A stretch of DNA of 64,000 nt, taken from positions 444,317-508,316 of the forward strand of contig BPGU01000004.1 of assembly GCA_026003195.1 (NCBI GenBank). Reading direction: 5' to 3'. Below the pieces are notes generated by a model, which worked only from the letters and a program-made list of their open reading frames with translations, made no database searches and was not told the DNA's origin. Made by a program: the position numbers and the translations under genes. Each line of letters opens with the position of its first letter. Within the stretch, counting starts at the first letter, position 1. The stretch is from Armatimonadota bacterium. Lineage in GTDB: Bacteria > Armatimonadota > HRBIN16. Below, in pieces: positions 7,697 through 14,315 of this stretch.

Positions 7697-7788
7697 GCAC
7701 ATCTTGCCCGACCCGTCAGGGGACGGTTGACATAGAGCATACCAACCCGACCGACGGTAAACCAACACACAAGGAGGTAACGACATGA
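7693..7788 (+). CDS. 31-residue mini-ORF coupled at both ends
   Basis: ATGA overlaps link it to the preceding gene (ATG 7693 inside stop 7694-7696) and to the next gene (its stop TGA 7786-7788 overlaps ATG 7785). The product starts MSTSCPTRQGTVDIEHTNP and is polar with no hydrophobic segment. GGAGGTGGAGGT precedes the start. It may be a true small protein or a leader peptide carrying ribosomes to the OB-fold gene. The double overlap makes chance less likely but does not prove expression. Confidence 0.45.
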   Translation: MSTSCPTRQGTVDIEHTNPTDGKPTHKEVTT

Positions 7789-8255
7789 AACTGGTGGTGA
7801 CGGCACAAGCACAGACCTTGCCCGACGACGTCTACACGGTGGAACTGGTGGACGTGCGGGAGCAGCAAGGAGCCTACGGCGAGCAGTTCGTGTGGCAGTT
7901 GCGCGTGGCGGAAGGCGAGTTTGAGGGCACGGAACTGCGAGCGTGGACGAACGCCAGCACGGCACTCAATGCGAAGGCGGTGAAGTGGGCAGCAGCGTTT
8001 GCGGGCAAGCCCTTCGCAACGGGCGACACGATTGACTTGGACGCGCTGAAGGGCAAGCGTGCCCGGGCGGTAGTGCAAGCGAAGCAGACCGCTGACGCGC
8101 GCGTGTTTGCGCGGGTGACCGACATTCTGCCCGTTCGGCGCGTGCAGGTCGGTCAGCGGGTCAAGCATGGCATGGTCGCGGTTCCTGCCACCAGTCAGGG
8201 GTTCTACGAGATGGCGGACGACGAAGACCCTGACGACCCCTTCGCGCAGGCGTAA
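7785..8255 (+). CDS. OB-fold-like, phage DUF669/SSB-type protein
   Basis: A 156-residue protein with AAGGAGG seven bases before the ATG. The pattern DVYTVELVDVREQQGAYG, then QFVWQLRVAEGEFEGTELRA, then a helical segment and LKGKRARAVVQAKQ resembles phage DUF669-type single-strand-binding proteins, whose core is an OB fold. The C-terminus is acidic (EMADDEDPDDPF), as in SSB tails that recruit partners. Lying beside a helicase and a VRR-NUC nuclease, it probably binds single-stranded DNA during element replication or repair. The family assignment is by pattern, not alignment. Confidence 0.6.
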   Translation: MKLVVTAQAQTLPDDVYTVELVDVREQQGAYGEQFVWQLRVAEGEFEGTELRAWTNASTALNAKAVKWAAAFAGKPFATGDTIDLDALKGKRARAVVQAKQTADARVFARVTDILPVRRVQVGQRVKHGMVAVPATSQGFYEMADDEDPDDPFAQA

Positions 8256-8266
8256 GAGAGGGAAGT

Positions 8267-8289
8267 GGGCAGGCGCGTGCGCCCTGCCC
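8267..8289. terminator. GC-rich hairpin between element genes
   Basis: GGGCAGG (8267-8273) pairs with CCTGCCC (8283-8289), with additional GCGC pairing possible in the loop, and C-rich sequence follows. It lies in the 68-base gap between the OB-fold gene and the next ORF. It may be a partial terminator or a processing hairpin. Confidence 0.4.
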
Positions 8290-8323
8290 GCCCCCAAAAC
8301 ACCAACGAAAGGAGTGTATAGAC

Positions 8324-8671
8324 ATGCAGACAGTTACACGAACAGCAAGGCGAGTCCTCTACACCCGTGACGGCAGGCACAGCGGTTGCGTGCTGGATGG
8401 CTTCCGACTGGTGCGCCGTGTGCAGGCGAGCAAGCACCAGTTGCGACAGCCCCCAGCGTGGGCGTTTGAGCGCCACATTCTGGAGCAGGCACACGAGGCA
8501 GGCGCGTCACTGGTGGAGGTGCACGACGTGGAGAGTGGCATCACCTACATCGCGCCACTGGCGACGCTGTGGCAGAAGGGCATCCGCATCCAGCGCGGAC
8601 ATGGCGAGCAGATTGCCCTGCCGTTGAACCTGTGGCACAGGGCAGACCCACGACAGCCGAAGCTCTTCTAA
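8324..8671 (+). CDS. Hypothetical protein of the element
   Basis: A 115-residue basic protein (many Arg and His) with AAAGGAG ten bases before the ATG. Its composition (SKHQLRQPPAWAFERHILEQ, then SLVEVHDVESGITYIAPLAT) suggests a small alpha/beta fold. No known family is recognised. It is encoded between the OB-fold and VRR-NUC genes in the same direction, so a DNA-transaction role is plausible. Confidence 0.6.
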   Translation: MQTVTRTARRVLYTRDGRHSGCVLDGFRLVRRVQASKHQLRQPPAWAFERHILEQAHEAGASLVEVHDVESGITYIAPLATLWQKGIRIQRGHGEQIALPLNLWHRADPRQPKLF

Positions 8672-8682
8672 AACCGCCGGAA

Positions 8683-9021
8683 ATGGCTCCAGAAGGCTCG
8701 TACAGACGCGAAAAGGTCAGTGCCCATAGCCAGCACGCCCGTGCCATCGTCTGCTACTTACAGAAGCGTGGCGCGTGGTGTGCCCGAATTCGTGGCACAT
8801 GGGGACAGCGACGCGGTCTGCCTGACATTCTGGCGTGCTGGCGTGGGCACTTGATTGCCATTGAGGTCAAGACCGGCAAGCACGCCAGACTGTCCCCACA
8901 GCAGAAGCGGGAACACGAGGCGCTACGTGCTGCAGGCGCGACGGTGCTGGTGGGCGATGCCACTGAAGTCGTGCGCCAGTTGGAAGCCCTTACAGGAGAG
9001 CCTCAGGGCAGGTTGCTGTGA
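8683..9021 (+). CDS. VRR-NUC domain nuclease
   Basis: A 112-residue protein consisting almost entirely of a VRR-NUC fold, a PD-(D/E)XK-type nuclease domain found in phages and in FAN1-like enzymes. The core is visible: RIRGTWGQRRGLPDILACW (catalytic Asp in GLPD), then LIAIEVKTGKHARLSPQQ (Glu-x-Lys, EVK), and the terminal helix ATVLVGDATEVVRQLEAL. The start at 8683 is 12 bases after the preceding stop with only a weak CCGGAA site, so translation may depend on coupling. An open frame extends to 8569 but overlaps the previous gene. Such single-domain nucleases often act as junction-resolving or structure-specific enzymes in replication modules. Confidence 0.85.
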   Translation: MAPEGSYRREKVSAHSQHARAIVCYLQKRGAWCARIRGTWGQRRGLPDILACWRGHLIAIEVKTGKHARLSPQQKREHEALRAAGATVLVGDATEVVRQLEALTGEPQGRLL

Positions 9022-9055
9022 GGCAGGGAATAAGTGCTTGAGGAGGTGAGCAGCA

Positions 9056-9289
9056 ATGACACACAACCTTTGCAGGGACGCTGTAGTCAACATGCAGCAC
9101 GCCACAGGTGCGTTACGGCGGTTGTATACTCTGGTGGCGATGGGCGCGGTTCCTTCGCGTGAGGACTACGCGCAGGTGCACCGACAGGCGACGGAACTGA
9201 ATCAAGCCTTCCACCGTCTGTTGAAGGCACTCAAGGCGCAGGGCATGTTTGAGGATGATTCAAGCAGTCTACCACCAGCGGAGCGTTAG
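9056..9289 (+). CDS. Small helical hypothetical protein of the element
   Basis: A 77-residue protein with a strong GAGGAGGTGAG ribosome site. It is helical (NMQHATGALRRLYTLV, EDYAQVHRQATELNQAFHRL) with an acidic-polar tail. No family is recognised. Its TAG stop lies within the first unit of the 12-bp repeat array, so the array directly follows the coding region and would be transcribed with it. Confidence 0.6.
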   Translation: MTHNLCRDAVVNMQHATGALRRLYTLVAMGAVPSREDYAQVHRQATELNQAFHRLLKALKAQGMFEDDSSSLPPAER

Positions 9290-9363
9290 CGCAGGCGTTA
9301 GCACTAACGTTAGCGCAGGCGTTAGCGCAGGCGTTAGCACTAACGTTAGCGCAGGCGTTAGCG
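9286..9363. repeat. Iteron-like array of 12-bp repeats
   Basis: Six complete 12-mers begin at 9286 in the order a-b-a-a-b-a, where a is TTAGCGCAGGCG and b is TTAGCACTAACG, followed by a partial seventh unit. This is the same as two 36-bp direct repeats. Unit b with its flank contains the palindrome CGTTAGCACTAACG. A short AT-richer stretch with duplicated GTTTACAAAA follows at 9417-9436. This arrangement resembles an iteron origin or partition site; function is inferred. Confidence 0.7.
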
Positions 9364-9378
9364 TAGTGAGAGCATGAC

Positions 9379-9406
9379 GCAGGCAGGGCGCACGCGCCCT
9401 GCCTGC
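9379..9406. terminator. Strong hairpin ending the rightward operon
   Basis: GCAGGCAGGGCG (9379-9390), loop CACG, and its perfect complement at 9395-9406. It lies after the last rightward gene and before the oppositely oriented sigma-like genes. No T-tract is present, but position and stability favour a terminator. Confidence 0.5.
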
Positions 9407-9497
9407 TAACTCAGGGGTTTACAAAAGTTTACAAAACTGGACACTTTTTGCGCTCACATGCCCCACACCCCACACCCCACCACTGCCCTGCGTGAGG

Positions 9498-9827
9498 TTA
9501 GTCGGTGTTTTCAGGAGGAAGGAGGGCTTCGAGGGAAACGACTTGAAAACGCCGAAGCTGTTTGGCGCAGGCTCGTTCAAGATCACGCAGGCAGTAATCC
9601 ATTTTCCACGAGAGCCACCGGCGCAGGACAATCTGCCCTGTCCATGCGCTCCACGCTTTCCAGAGGGCGATGCGCAGCTCCTGCTCTATGTCACCCATGT
9701 CCATGCCCATACTGTTCAGGCGGGCGACCTGAGGGTGTCTCACACGCAGGTAGTGCTCCAGCACCTTTTCAGCTAAGGCATCCTCATACGCAGGGTTGTC
9801 CTGCAGGAGCGTGTCCAGTCTCATCAT
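9498..9827 (-). CDS. Sigma region-2-like small protein
   Basis: A 109-residue leftward protein. The segment MGDIEQELRIALWKAWSAWT looks like sigma-70 region 2.1-2.2 (core-binding helix, D-x-x-Q-E), followed by basic RRWLSWKMDYCLRDLERACA resembling region 2.3-2.4. There is no helix-turn-helix region 4. It lies 85 bases downstream of the region-4-like gene at 9913-10170, in the same direction. The pair may work as a two-subunit sigma factor, as known for SigO-RsoA in Bacillus. Either of two adjacent ATG codons could be the start, and the ribosome site is weak. Confidence 0.55.
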   Translation of the reverse strand: MMRLDTLLQDNPAYEDALAEKVLEHYLRVRHPQVARLNSMGMDMGDIEQELRIALWKAWSAWTGQIVLRRWLSWKMDYCLRDLERACAKQLRRFQVVSLEALLPPENTD

Positions 9828-9912
9828 TCATTACATCGGCTGCCGAGAATTGTAAGAAAACTCATGATTGAAACAAAATGAGACAGATCTGTCTCACGGT
9901 TCGTAGCTTGCC

Positions 9913-10170
9913 TTACATCACGTGAGGCGCGAGCAACTGCAGGCACTCGCGCAGGGTGTGTGCAATGTCTGACTTGCGCCGGTTCATGATGAAGGCGATG
10001 GTCTTCAGGTCGTAGCCGAAACCGTAACGTAAGGCGAGCACAGCAAGCGGTTCACAGCCTGCGGTGGTATAGAGGTGCTGTAAGGCACTCTGAATGTCAG
10101 CGGTTCGCTCCACCTGCAGAAGGTCTTCCAGTGCGCTGAGGTCAGGCGGTTCCACGTATTCGGTTGACAT
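9913..10170 (-). CDS. Sigma region-4-like HTH small protein
   Basis: An 85-residue protein starting at the ATG at 10168-10170, which has AGGGG about six bases upstream; the open frame back to 10293 lacks a comparable site. The C-terminal part, LAVLALRYGFGYDLKTIAFI then MNRRKSDIAHTLRECLQLL, resembles the sigma-70 region-4 helix-turn-helix. The N-terminal half is acidic. With the next gene (region-2-like) it may form a split sigma factor, or it may be an independent DNA-binding repressor near the right end of the element. Confidence 0.6.
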   Translation of the reverse strand: MSTEYVEPPDLSALEDLLQVERTADIQSALQHLYTTAGCEPLAVLALRYGFGYDLKTIAFIMNRRKSDIAHTLRECLQLLAPHVM

Positions 10171-10340
10171 CTTCTGCCCCTGTATGCTATGATGGGAGTG
10201 CCTGCGCGGTGGCAGAGCACCCGCAGGCGTGGCGTCCAGCAGGGTGGGTGCTGAACGCGGGTACAGGTTACCGCAAACAGTTCCCGCTGTCAAGCCCCTT
10301 GTTCAGAACGCCTCTTTTCTGAGAATTGTCAGTCTGCGGA

Positions 10341-10356
10341 ACACAAGATGTTGTGT
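10341..10356. repeat. 16-bp near-palindrome, right arm site
   Basis: ACACAAGATGTTGTGT, the exact reverse complement of 3509-3524. It lies 30 bases inside the right tRNA repeat, while the left copy lies 38 bases inside the left repeat. The near-symmetric placement suggests a shared binding protein at both ends. Confidence 0.55.
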
Positions 10357-10385
10357 CCCTGTGGGGTAAGAGGTAGCATATATGG

Positions 10386-10466
10386 GATGGCGCCCTCGGA
10401 GGGATTCGAACCCCCGACGCCCTCCTTAGGACGGAGGCGCTCTGTCCACTGAGCTACGAGGGCGCG
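10386..10466. repeat. Right attachment repeat (attR-like), 81 bp
   Basis: Identical to 3391-3471 over 81 bases and in the same orientation. The right flank is chromosomal, just before the GHL10 gene, and supplies the 5' side of the tRNA. This copy is therefore likely the original tRNA locus with its native promoter. Confidence 0.9.
10388..10463 (-). tRNA. tRNA-Arg (anticodon CCT), right copy
   Basis: Same 76-base cloverleaf as the left copy, with encoded CCA and anticodon CCT (codon AGG). Its 3' end faces the mobile element and its 5' flank is chromosomal, so it is probably the expressed copy. Confidence 0.93.
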
Positions 10467-10540
10467 CCTCAGCACCATTAGTGTAACACGACTCGGCAGG
10501 GAGAGTCAAGATAACGAAAAGGGAAAACGGGGAGGATACC

Positions 10541-11971
10541 ATGCGTCTGGAGCAAACACTTCCTTCTGTAGAGCGGGAATATCGCGGTATGTGGGTGGCT
10601 ACTGTGGACAACATCGACTGGCCCTCCAAACCCGGGCTTCCGTCCGATGTGCAAAAAGCCGAACTGATAGCGATACTGGACAGGGCGGCGGAACTGAGGT
10701 TCAACGTGATCGTGCTGCAGGTGCGCCCGGCGTGTTCGGTGCTGTACGACTCCAGAATCGAGCCCTGGTCCGAGGTGCTGAGCGGAAGGATGGGTAAGCC
10801 GCCCGAACCCTACTACGACCCTCTCGCCTTTGCGGTGGAAGAGGCGCACAGGCGCGGCATGGAGCTCCATGCGTGGTTCAATCCCTATCGGGCACGACAT
10901 CCCTCCGAGAGGTCGGAGATTCATCCCCAGCACATCAGCAAGCGACGCCCCGAACTGGTCAAGCAGTACGGACGATACCTGTGGCTGGACCCTGGCGAGC
11001 CCGATGTGGTGGAACATTCCCTCTCGGTGATGCTGGAAGTGGTGAAGCGCTACGACGTGGACGGCGTGCATATCGACGATTACTTCTACCCCTATAAAGA
11101 GCGCGACGAAAAGGGCAATATCCTCGATTTCCCCGATGAACCCAGCTGGCAGCGCTACCGCCGCTCTGGCGGCAAGCTGAGCCGTGACGACTGGCGCAGG
11201 CAAAATGTGGACCGCTTTGTGGAAAGGGTCTACCGCGAAATCAAGGGCACCAAACGCTGGGTGAAGTTCGGCATCAGCCCCTTCGGTCTGTGGCGACCGG
11301 GCTATCCCCCCCAGGCACGCGGCTTTGACGCGTACTCGGAGCTCTACGCCGACTCGCGCAAATGGCTGCAAGAAGGCTGGTGTGACTACTATGTGCCTCA
11401 GCTGTATTTCAAGAGAGACCATCCCACCCTCAGCTTCCCTGTATTGCTGAAGTGGTGGGTGGAGCAGAATACACGGGGCAGACATATCCTCGCTGGCAAC
11501 TTCACCAGCAAGGTGGCAGACGGCAGCAGCACCGCGTGGGATGCGCAGGAGATTGCCGAGCAGGTACGCCTGACGCGCCAGCAGGCAGGTGCAGTGGGCA
11601 ACATCCACTTCAGCGCACGGGCGTTCATGCAGGACAGGGGAGGCATCTGCAAGCTGATTCGAGACCTGCACGCCCAGCCTGCGCTCACTCCGCCTTCGCC
11701 CTGGCTGAGCCGTTCCAAGCCGCGCTCGCCTGCGGTTCAGGCAACCCGATCTGCCGGGGGAGCCATTCAGCTTCGATGGCAGGCTCAGGGAAGGCACCCT
11801 GTAGCATGGTGGGTAGTGGCTTACCGCAACAACGGTGAGTGGACAGTGCAGGCATTGCCCGCACACAGCGAGGGCTATATCGTGCCTCCGGTGGCAAACC
11901 TCGCTTTCGTGTGTGTGATAGACCGTTATGGTAATGCCAGCGACTGGGCAGCAGCAGAGATGACGGGGTGA
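10541..11971 (+). CDS. GHL10/DUF187-type glycoside hydrolase-like protein
   Basis: A 476-residue protein of the GHL10 (YngK, formerly DUF187) group. It has a TIM-barrel-like N-terminal region of about 330 residues starting EYRGMWVATVDNIDWPSKPG, with strand motifs NVIVLQVRPACSVLYDS, GMELHAWFNPYRARHP, VDGVHIDDYFYP and VKFGISPFG. The C-terminal part (about 390-476) looks like a fibronectin-type or Ig-like domain. GGGAGG precedes the ATG. No signal peptide is obvious, although most relatives are exported. The family is thought to act on polysaccharides, but the substrate is not established. It begins 75 bases right of the element's attR. Confidence 0.85.
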   Translation: MRLEQTLPSVEREYRGMWVATVDNIDWPSKPGLPSDVQKAELIAILDRAAELRFNVIVLQVRPACSVLYDSRIEPWSEVLSGRMGKPPEPYYDPLAFAVEEAHRRGMELHAWFNPYRARHPSERSEIHPQHISKRRPELVKQYGRYLWLDPGEPDVVEHSLSVMLEVVKRYDVDGVHIDDYFYPYKERDEKGNILDFPDEPSWQRYRRSGGKLSRDDWRRQNVDRFVERVYREIKGTKRWVKFGISPFGLWRPGYPPQARGFDAYSELYADSRKWLQEGWCDYYVPQLYFKRDHPTLSFPVLLKWWVEQNTRGRHILAGNFTSKVADGSSTAWDAQEIAEQVRLTRQQAGAVGNIHFSARAFMQDRGGICKLIRDLHAQPALTPPSPWLSRSKPRSPAVQATRSAGGAIQLRWQAQGRHPVAWWVVAYRNNGEWTVQALPAHSEGYIVPPVANLAFVCVIDRYGNASDWAAAEMTG

Positions 11972-11984
11972 CTCCACAGACGTT

Positions 11985-13112
11985 TCACGCGCGCATGCCC
12001 AACGTCTGATAAACCTCCAGCGTTCGCCTCGCCGACTCCTTCCACGAGAAGCGGGCAGCTTGCTGGAAGCCACGCTGACGCATCTGCTGGCGTACCCACT
12101 CGTTGGTCAGTACCGTGTGCAGCGCCTGCGTCCACACCACAGGGTCATGAGGCGAAAGCAACATGCCCGTATCGCCCACCACCTCGCGCATCACGGGAAT
12201 ATCGCTCGCCAGCACAGGGCAACCGCACTGCATCGCTTCTAACGGCGGCAAACCGAAACCCTCATACAGGCTGGGATACATCAGCGCGTCGGCAGAGGAG
12301 TAGAAGCTGGGCAGGTGTTCGTCTGGCACGTAACCTGTCAGCACCGTCCTCTCCTGCACCTCCCAGTGGGCAATCGCCTTTTGCAGCTCCTCCATCCCCC
12401 AGCCCGGTTTGCCCACGATCACCAGCCGATGCGGCAGGTTGCCCGGCAACACCACCTGCGCGAACGCCTGCACCGCCAGCGGGAGGTTCTTGCGCGGTTG
12501 CAACACCCCCACCATCAGCACGAAAGGCGTCTCCAAGCCGTAGTGCTGGCGCAGGGTCTGCTCGGCTACCGCTCGCTCCACCGGTCGCATCCGCTCATCC
12601 GATGCGTTGGGTATCGCCACCACCTTCTCTGCAGGCAGTCGGTATACGCGCAGGATGTCCTGACGGCTGCTTTCGGAAACGGTGATGACCCGCGCGGCAC
12701 GACGCATCGAGCGCGGTACGGTGAGATTCAGCAGCAGACGGTGTTTCAGCGGAAAACAGTGAGGCATCAGGCGAAAGGAGATGTCGTGCACAGTGGTCAC
12801 TACCGGCATCTTCAGACGAGTGGGCACGGTGTATTGCACGTGTGCCACATCCGCGCCATCGGCGTTTGCCGCGTCGGGAAAGAGTTTCCAGCTCCACCAG
12901 CGCAGGTTGCGGGCAGGGATGACCCTCTGCTTCAGACGCTCGTCCTCAGGTAACAGCGGGTCGGTGATGGGAGTGTGCGTATATAGCAGGATGCGATGCT
13001 CATGTTCCAGCGCACACAACCCGCGCACCAGTCCCAACCAGTAGGTGCGGTCGCCCGTGTAGGCTCCTGTCAAACAGCGGGCGTCAATGGCGATGCGCAT
13101 CGGCGAACTCAT
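11985..13112 (-). CDS. Glycosyltransferase, GT4-like (GT-B fold)
   Basis: A 375-residue GT-B enzyme. The N-terminal acceptor domain starts MRIAIDARCL. The C-terminal nucleotide-sugar domain has VLMVGVLQPRKNLPLAVQAF and the E-x7-E motif within YEGFGLPPLEAMQCGCPVL. It probably transfers a sugar from an NDP- or GDP-sugar in exopolysaccharide or lipopolysaccharide assembly; the donor is unknown. The start overlaps the end of the upstream Ppx gene by 29 bases, so the two are coupled. A second ATG at 13100 is possible. Confidence 0.9.
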   Translation of the reverse strand: MSSPMRIAIDARCLTGAYTGDRTYWLGLVRGLCALEHEHRILLYTHTPITDPLLPEDERLKQRVIPARNLRWWSWKLFPDAANADGADVAHVQYTVPTRLKMPVVTTVHDISFRLMPHCFPLKHRLLLNLTVPRSMRRAARVITVSESSRQDILRVYRLPAEKVVAIPNASDERMRPVERAVAEQTLRQHYGLETPFVLMVGVLQPRKNLPLAVQAFAQVVLPGNLPHRLVIVGKPGWGMEELQKAIAHWEVQERTVLTGYVPDEHLPSFYSSADALMYPSLYEGFGLPPLEAMQCGCPVLASDIPVMREVVGDTGMLLSPHDPVVWTQALHTVLTNEWVRQQMRQRGFQQAARFSWKESARRTLEVYQTLGMRA

Positions 13113-14007
13113 AAACGATTCCCCAGCGGAGTCCCCTCATGCTGACCGCAATCCTCTGGGCATGCAAGCATTGCATGGCGGTGGCGGCGATCAGCGCACC
13201 CGCATGTAGCACGGGAGCGCGTTCTGGCTCGATGCCCGGCAGCTGGCGGCGTTGTGCGAGGGGCAGAGCACACAGCCTGTCCGCAAGCGACTGCATCTCC
13301 GCCAGCGTGAGCGAGGCTCCATGTACCCGTTCGGGACGGTACTCTGTGTAGCCCTTGTGCAGCGAGGCGAGGTTCACGAACGTTCCTCCCACCCCGACGA
13401 GATACTCCCTATCCGCAAGGTGGCTCTCGTTGTGAAGATGTTGCGCTACCGTCTCCTGCAAGGCGAGAATCTGCTCGGCGGTCGGCGGGTCAGAGCGCAG
13501 ATGCGCCTCCGTCAGACGAACGGCACCGATGGGATAGCTGTGACTGGCTTGCAACACCCCTGCGCAACCACGGCTCACCTCCGTGCTCCCCCCGCCCACG
13601 TCCAGCATGGTCAGGCACTCCGACTGTTGCGTAAACAAGGGGTCCTTCGCCACGCTGAGGTAGCTGAGGTACGCTTCCCGCTCACCGGAGATAACCTCTA
13701 CGGATAACCCCATCTGCTCGCACGCTTGCAGGAACTGGGAAGCGTTTTGTGCCTTGCGCAACACCTCCGTTCCCACAGCGATGATCGTATCCGCCTGAAG
13801 CTGCCGGGCTTCTTCCAGAAGCTCGTGGAGGGCGCGTAGCGAACGCTGCATCGGCTCTTCGCTCAACCTGCCGGTAGCGTTCAAGCCTTCCCCCAGCCGC
13901 GTGATGTGGCTGCGCTCGCAGAGGGTGCGTATCTCCCCCTCCTGCACCTCCACAACCGTTAGCAGGATGGAGTTCGTACCGATATCGATGGCGGCAAGGA
14001 TGGACAT
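13084..14007 (-). CDS. Ppx/GppA-family exopolyphosphatase
   Basis: A 307-residue protein with the ASKHA-type phosphate-binding motifs AAIDIGTNSILLTV and LTMLDVGGGSTEVS, and GVGGTFVNLASL. It hydrolyses terminal phosphate from polyphosphate or pppGpp in this family. The length is that of the short Ppx forms (about 300 residues) that lack the C-terminal HD-like domain. AGAAGGAGAAAAA precedes the ATG. It overlaps the downstream glycosyltransferase and is probably cotranscribed with it. Confidence 0.88.
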   Translation of the reverse strand: MSILAAIDIGTNSILLTVVEVQEGEIRTLCERSHITRLGEGLNATGRLSEEPMQRSLRALHELLEEARQLQADTIIAVGTEVLRKAQNASQFLQACEQMGLSVEVISGEREAYLSYLSVAKDPLFTQQSECLTMLDVGGGSTEVSRGCAGVLQASHSYPIGAVRLTEAHLRSDPPTAEQILALQETVAQHLHNESHLADREYLVGVGGTFVNLASLHKGYTEYRPERVHGASLTLAEMQSLADRLCALPLAQRRQLPGIEPERAPVLHAGALIAATAMQCLHAQRIAVSMRGLRWGIVYEFADAHRH

Positions 14008-14108
14008 TTTTTCTCCTTCTCTGCGATTATATCATAGAAAGAACGAAAAAAGGATCGGGCAGAACGAAAAGAGTAGTCTGTCAAGCCTGTTTCTTGCCTC
14101 ACCCTCTG

Positions 14109-14228
14109 GAGGGCAAGGCTCCTGCGGAGCCGTCGGTTTCTGAACCGAACCCCCTGATCCCCTTCTCTGCGAGCAAAGGAGGAACCACCATCGTCCCTTG
14201 CCTCACAGGAGAGGGGACAGGAGTGAGG
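14109..14228. repeat. Composite hairpin-rich dispersed repeat, forward copy
   Basis: It begins with GAGGGCAAGGCTCCTGCGGA, continues through TGAACCGAACCCCCTGA, an imperfect CCCTTCTC hairpin region and GGAGAGGGGACAGGAGTGAG. The same order of blocks occurs reversed at 23481-23608. A preceding AGTCTGTCAAGCC (about 14072-14084) resembles the end of the MITE-like elements. It lies in the gap of about 300 bases upstream of the fusion gene; nothing coding is supported there. Confidence 0.6.
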
Positions 14229-14255
14229 TTGATCTGGCGCATGGACGCCCACCTG

Positions 14256-14285
14256 TTGCACCTCCTTGCGAAGACAGGATACAAT
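14256..14285 (+). promoter_or_regulatory. Sigma-70-type promoter of the Clp_N-OTC fusion gene
   Basis: TTGCAC (14256-14261), an 18-base spacer and TACAAT (14280-14285). The predicted start, about 14292, lies 24 bases before the GTG at 14316. This places the real coding start after the promoter and excludes the longer open frame from 14094. Confidence 0.6.
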
Positions 14286-14315
14286 AAACTATCCCAAACG
14301 GGGGAGGTGGACAGG

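Larger units (their letters stand above)
3391..10466. mobile_element. Integrated tRNA-Arg-targeting element, about 7.1 kb
   Basis: The segment is bounded by two identical 81-bp direct repeats (3391-3471 and 10386-10466), each containing the complete tRNA-Arg(CCT). A tyrosine integrase gene sits directly inside the left copy. The cargo is a replication-style cassette: RepA-like ATPase, OB-fold-like protein, VRR-NUC nuclease, many small coupled ORFs and sigma/HTH-like regulators. There is also a 12-bp repeat array and a 16-bp palindrome present in inverted orientation near both ends. No capsid, portal, terminase or conjugation genes are seen. This fits a satellite, integrative plasmid or small integrative element rather than a full prophage. 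The right tRNA keeps its 5' flank on the chromosome side and its 3' end faces the element, so integration was probably at the tRNA 3' side. Confidence 0.85.

Noticed and set aside
9286-9363. CRISPR array in the 12-bp repeats
   Set aside because: Units are only 12 bases with no unique spacers and no cas genes are nearby.
14094-14315. In-frame N-terminal extension of the Clp_N-OTC protein
   Set aside because: It translates the dispersed repeat (a LEGKAPAEPS-like peptide) and runs through a clear promoter; GTG at 14316 has a strong ribosome site.
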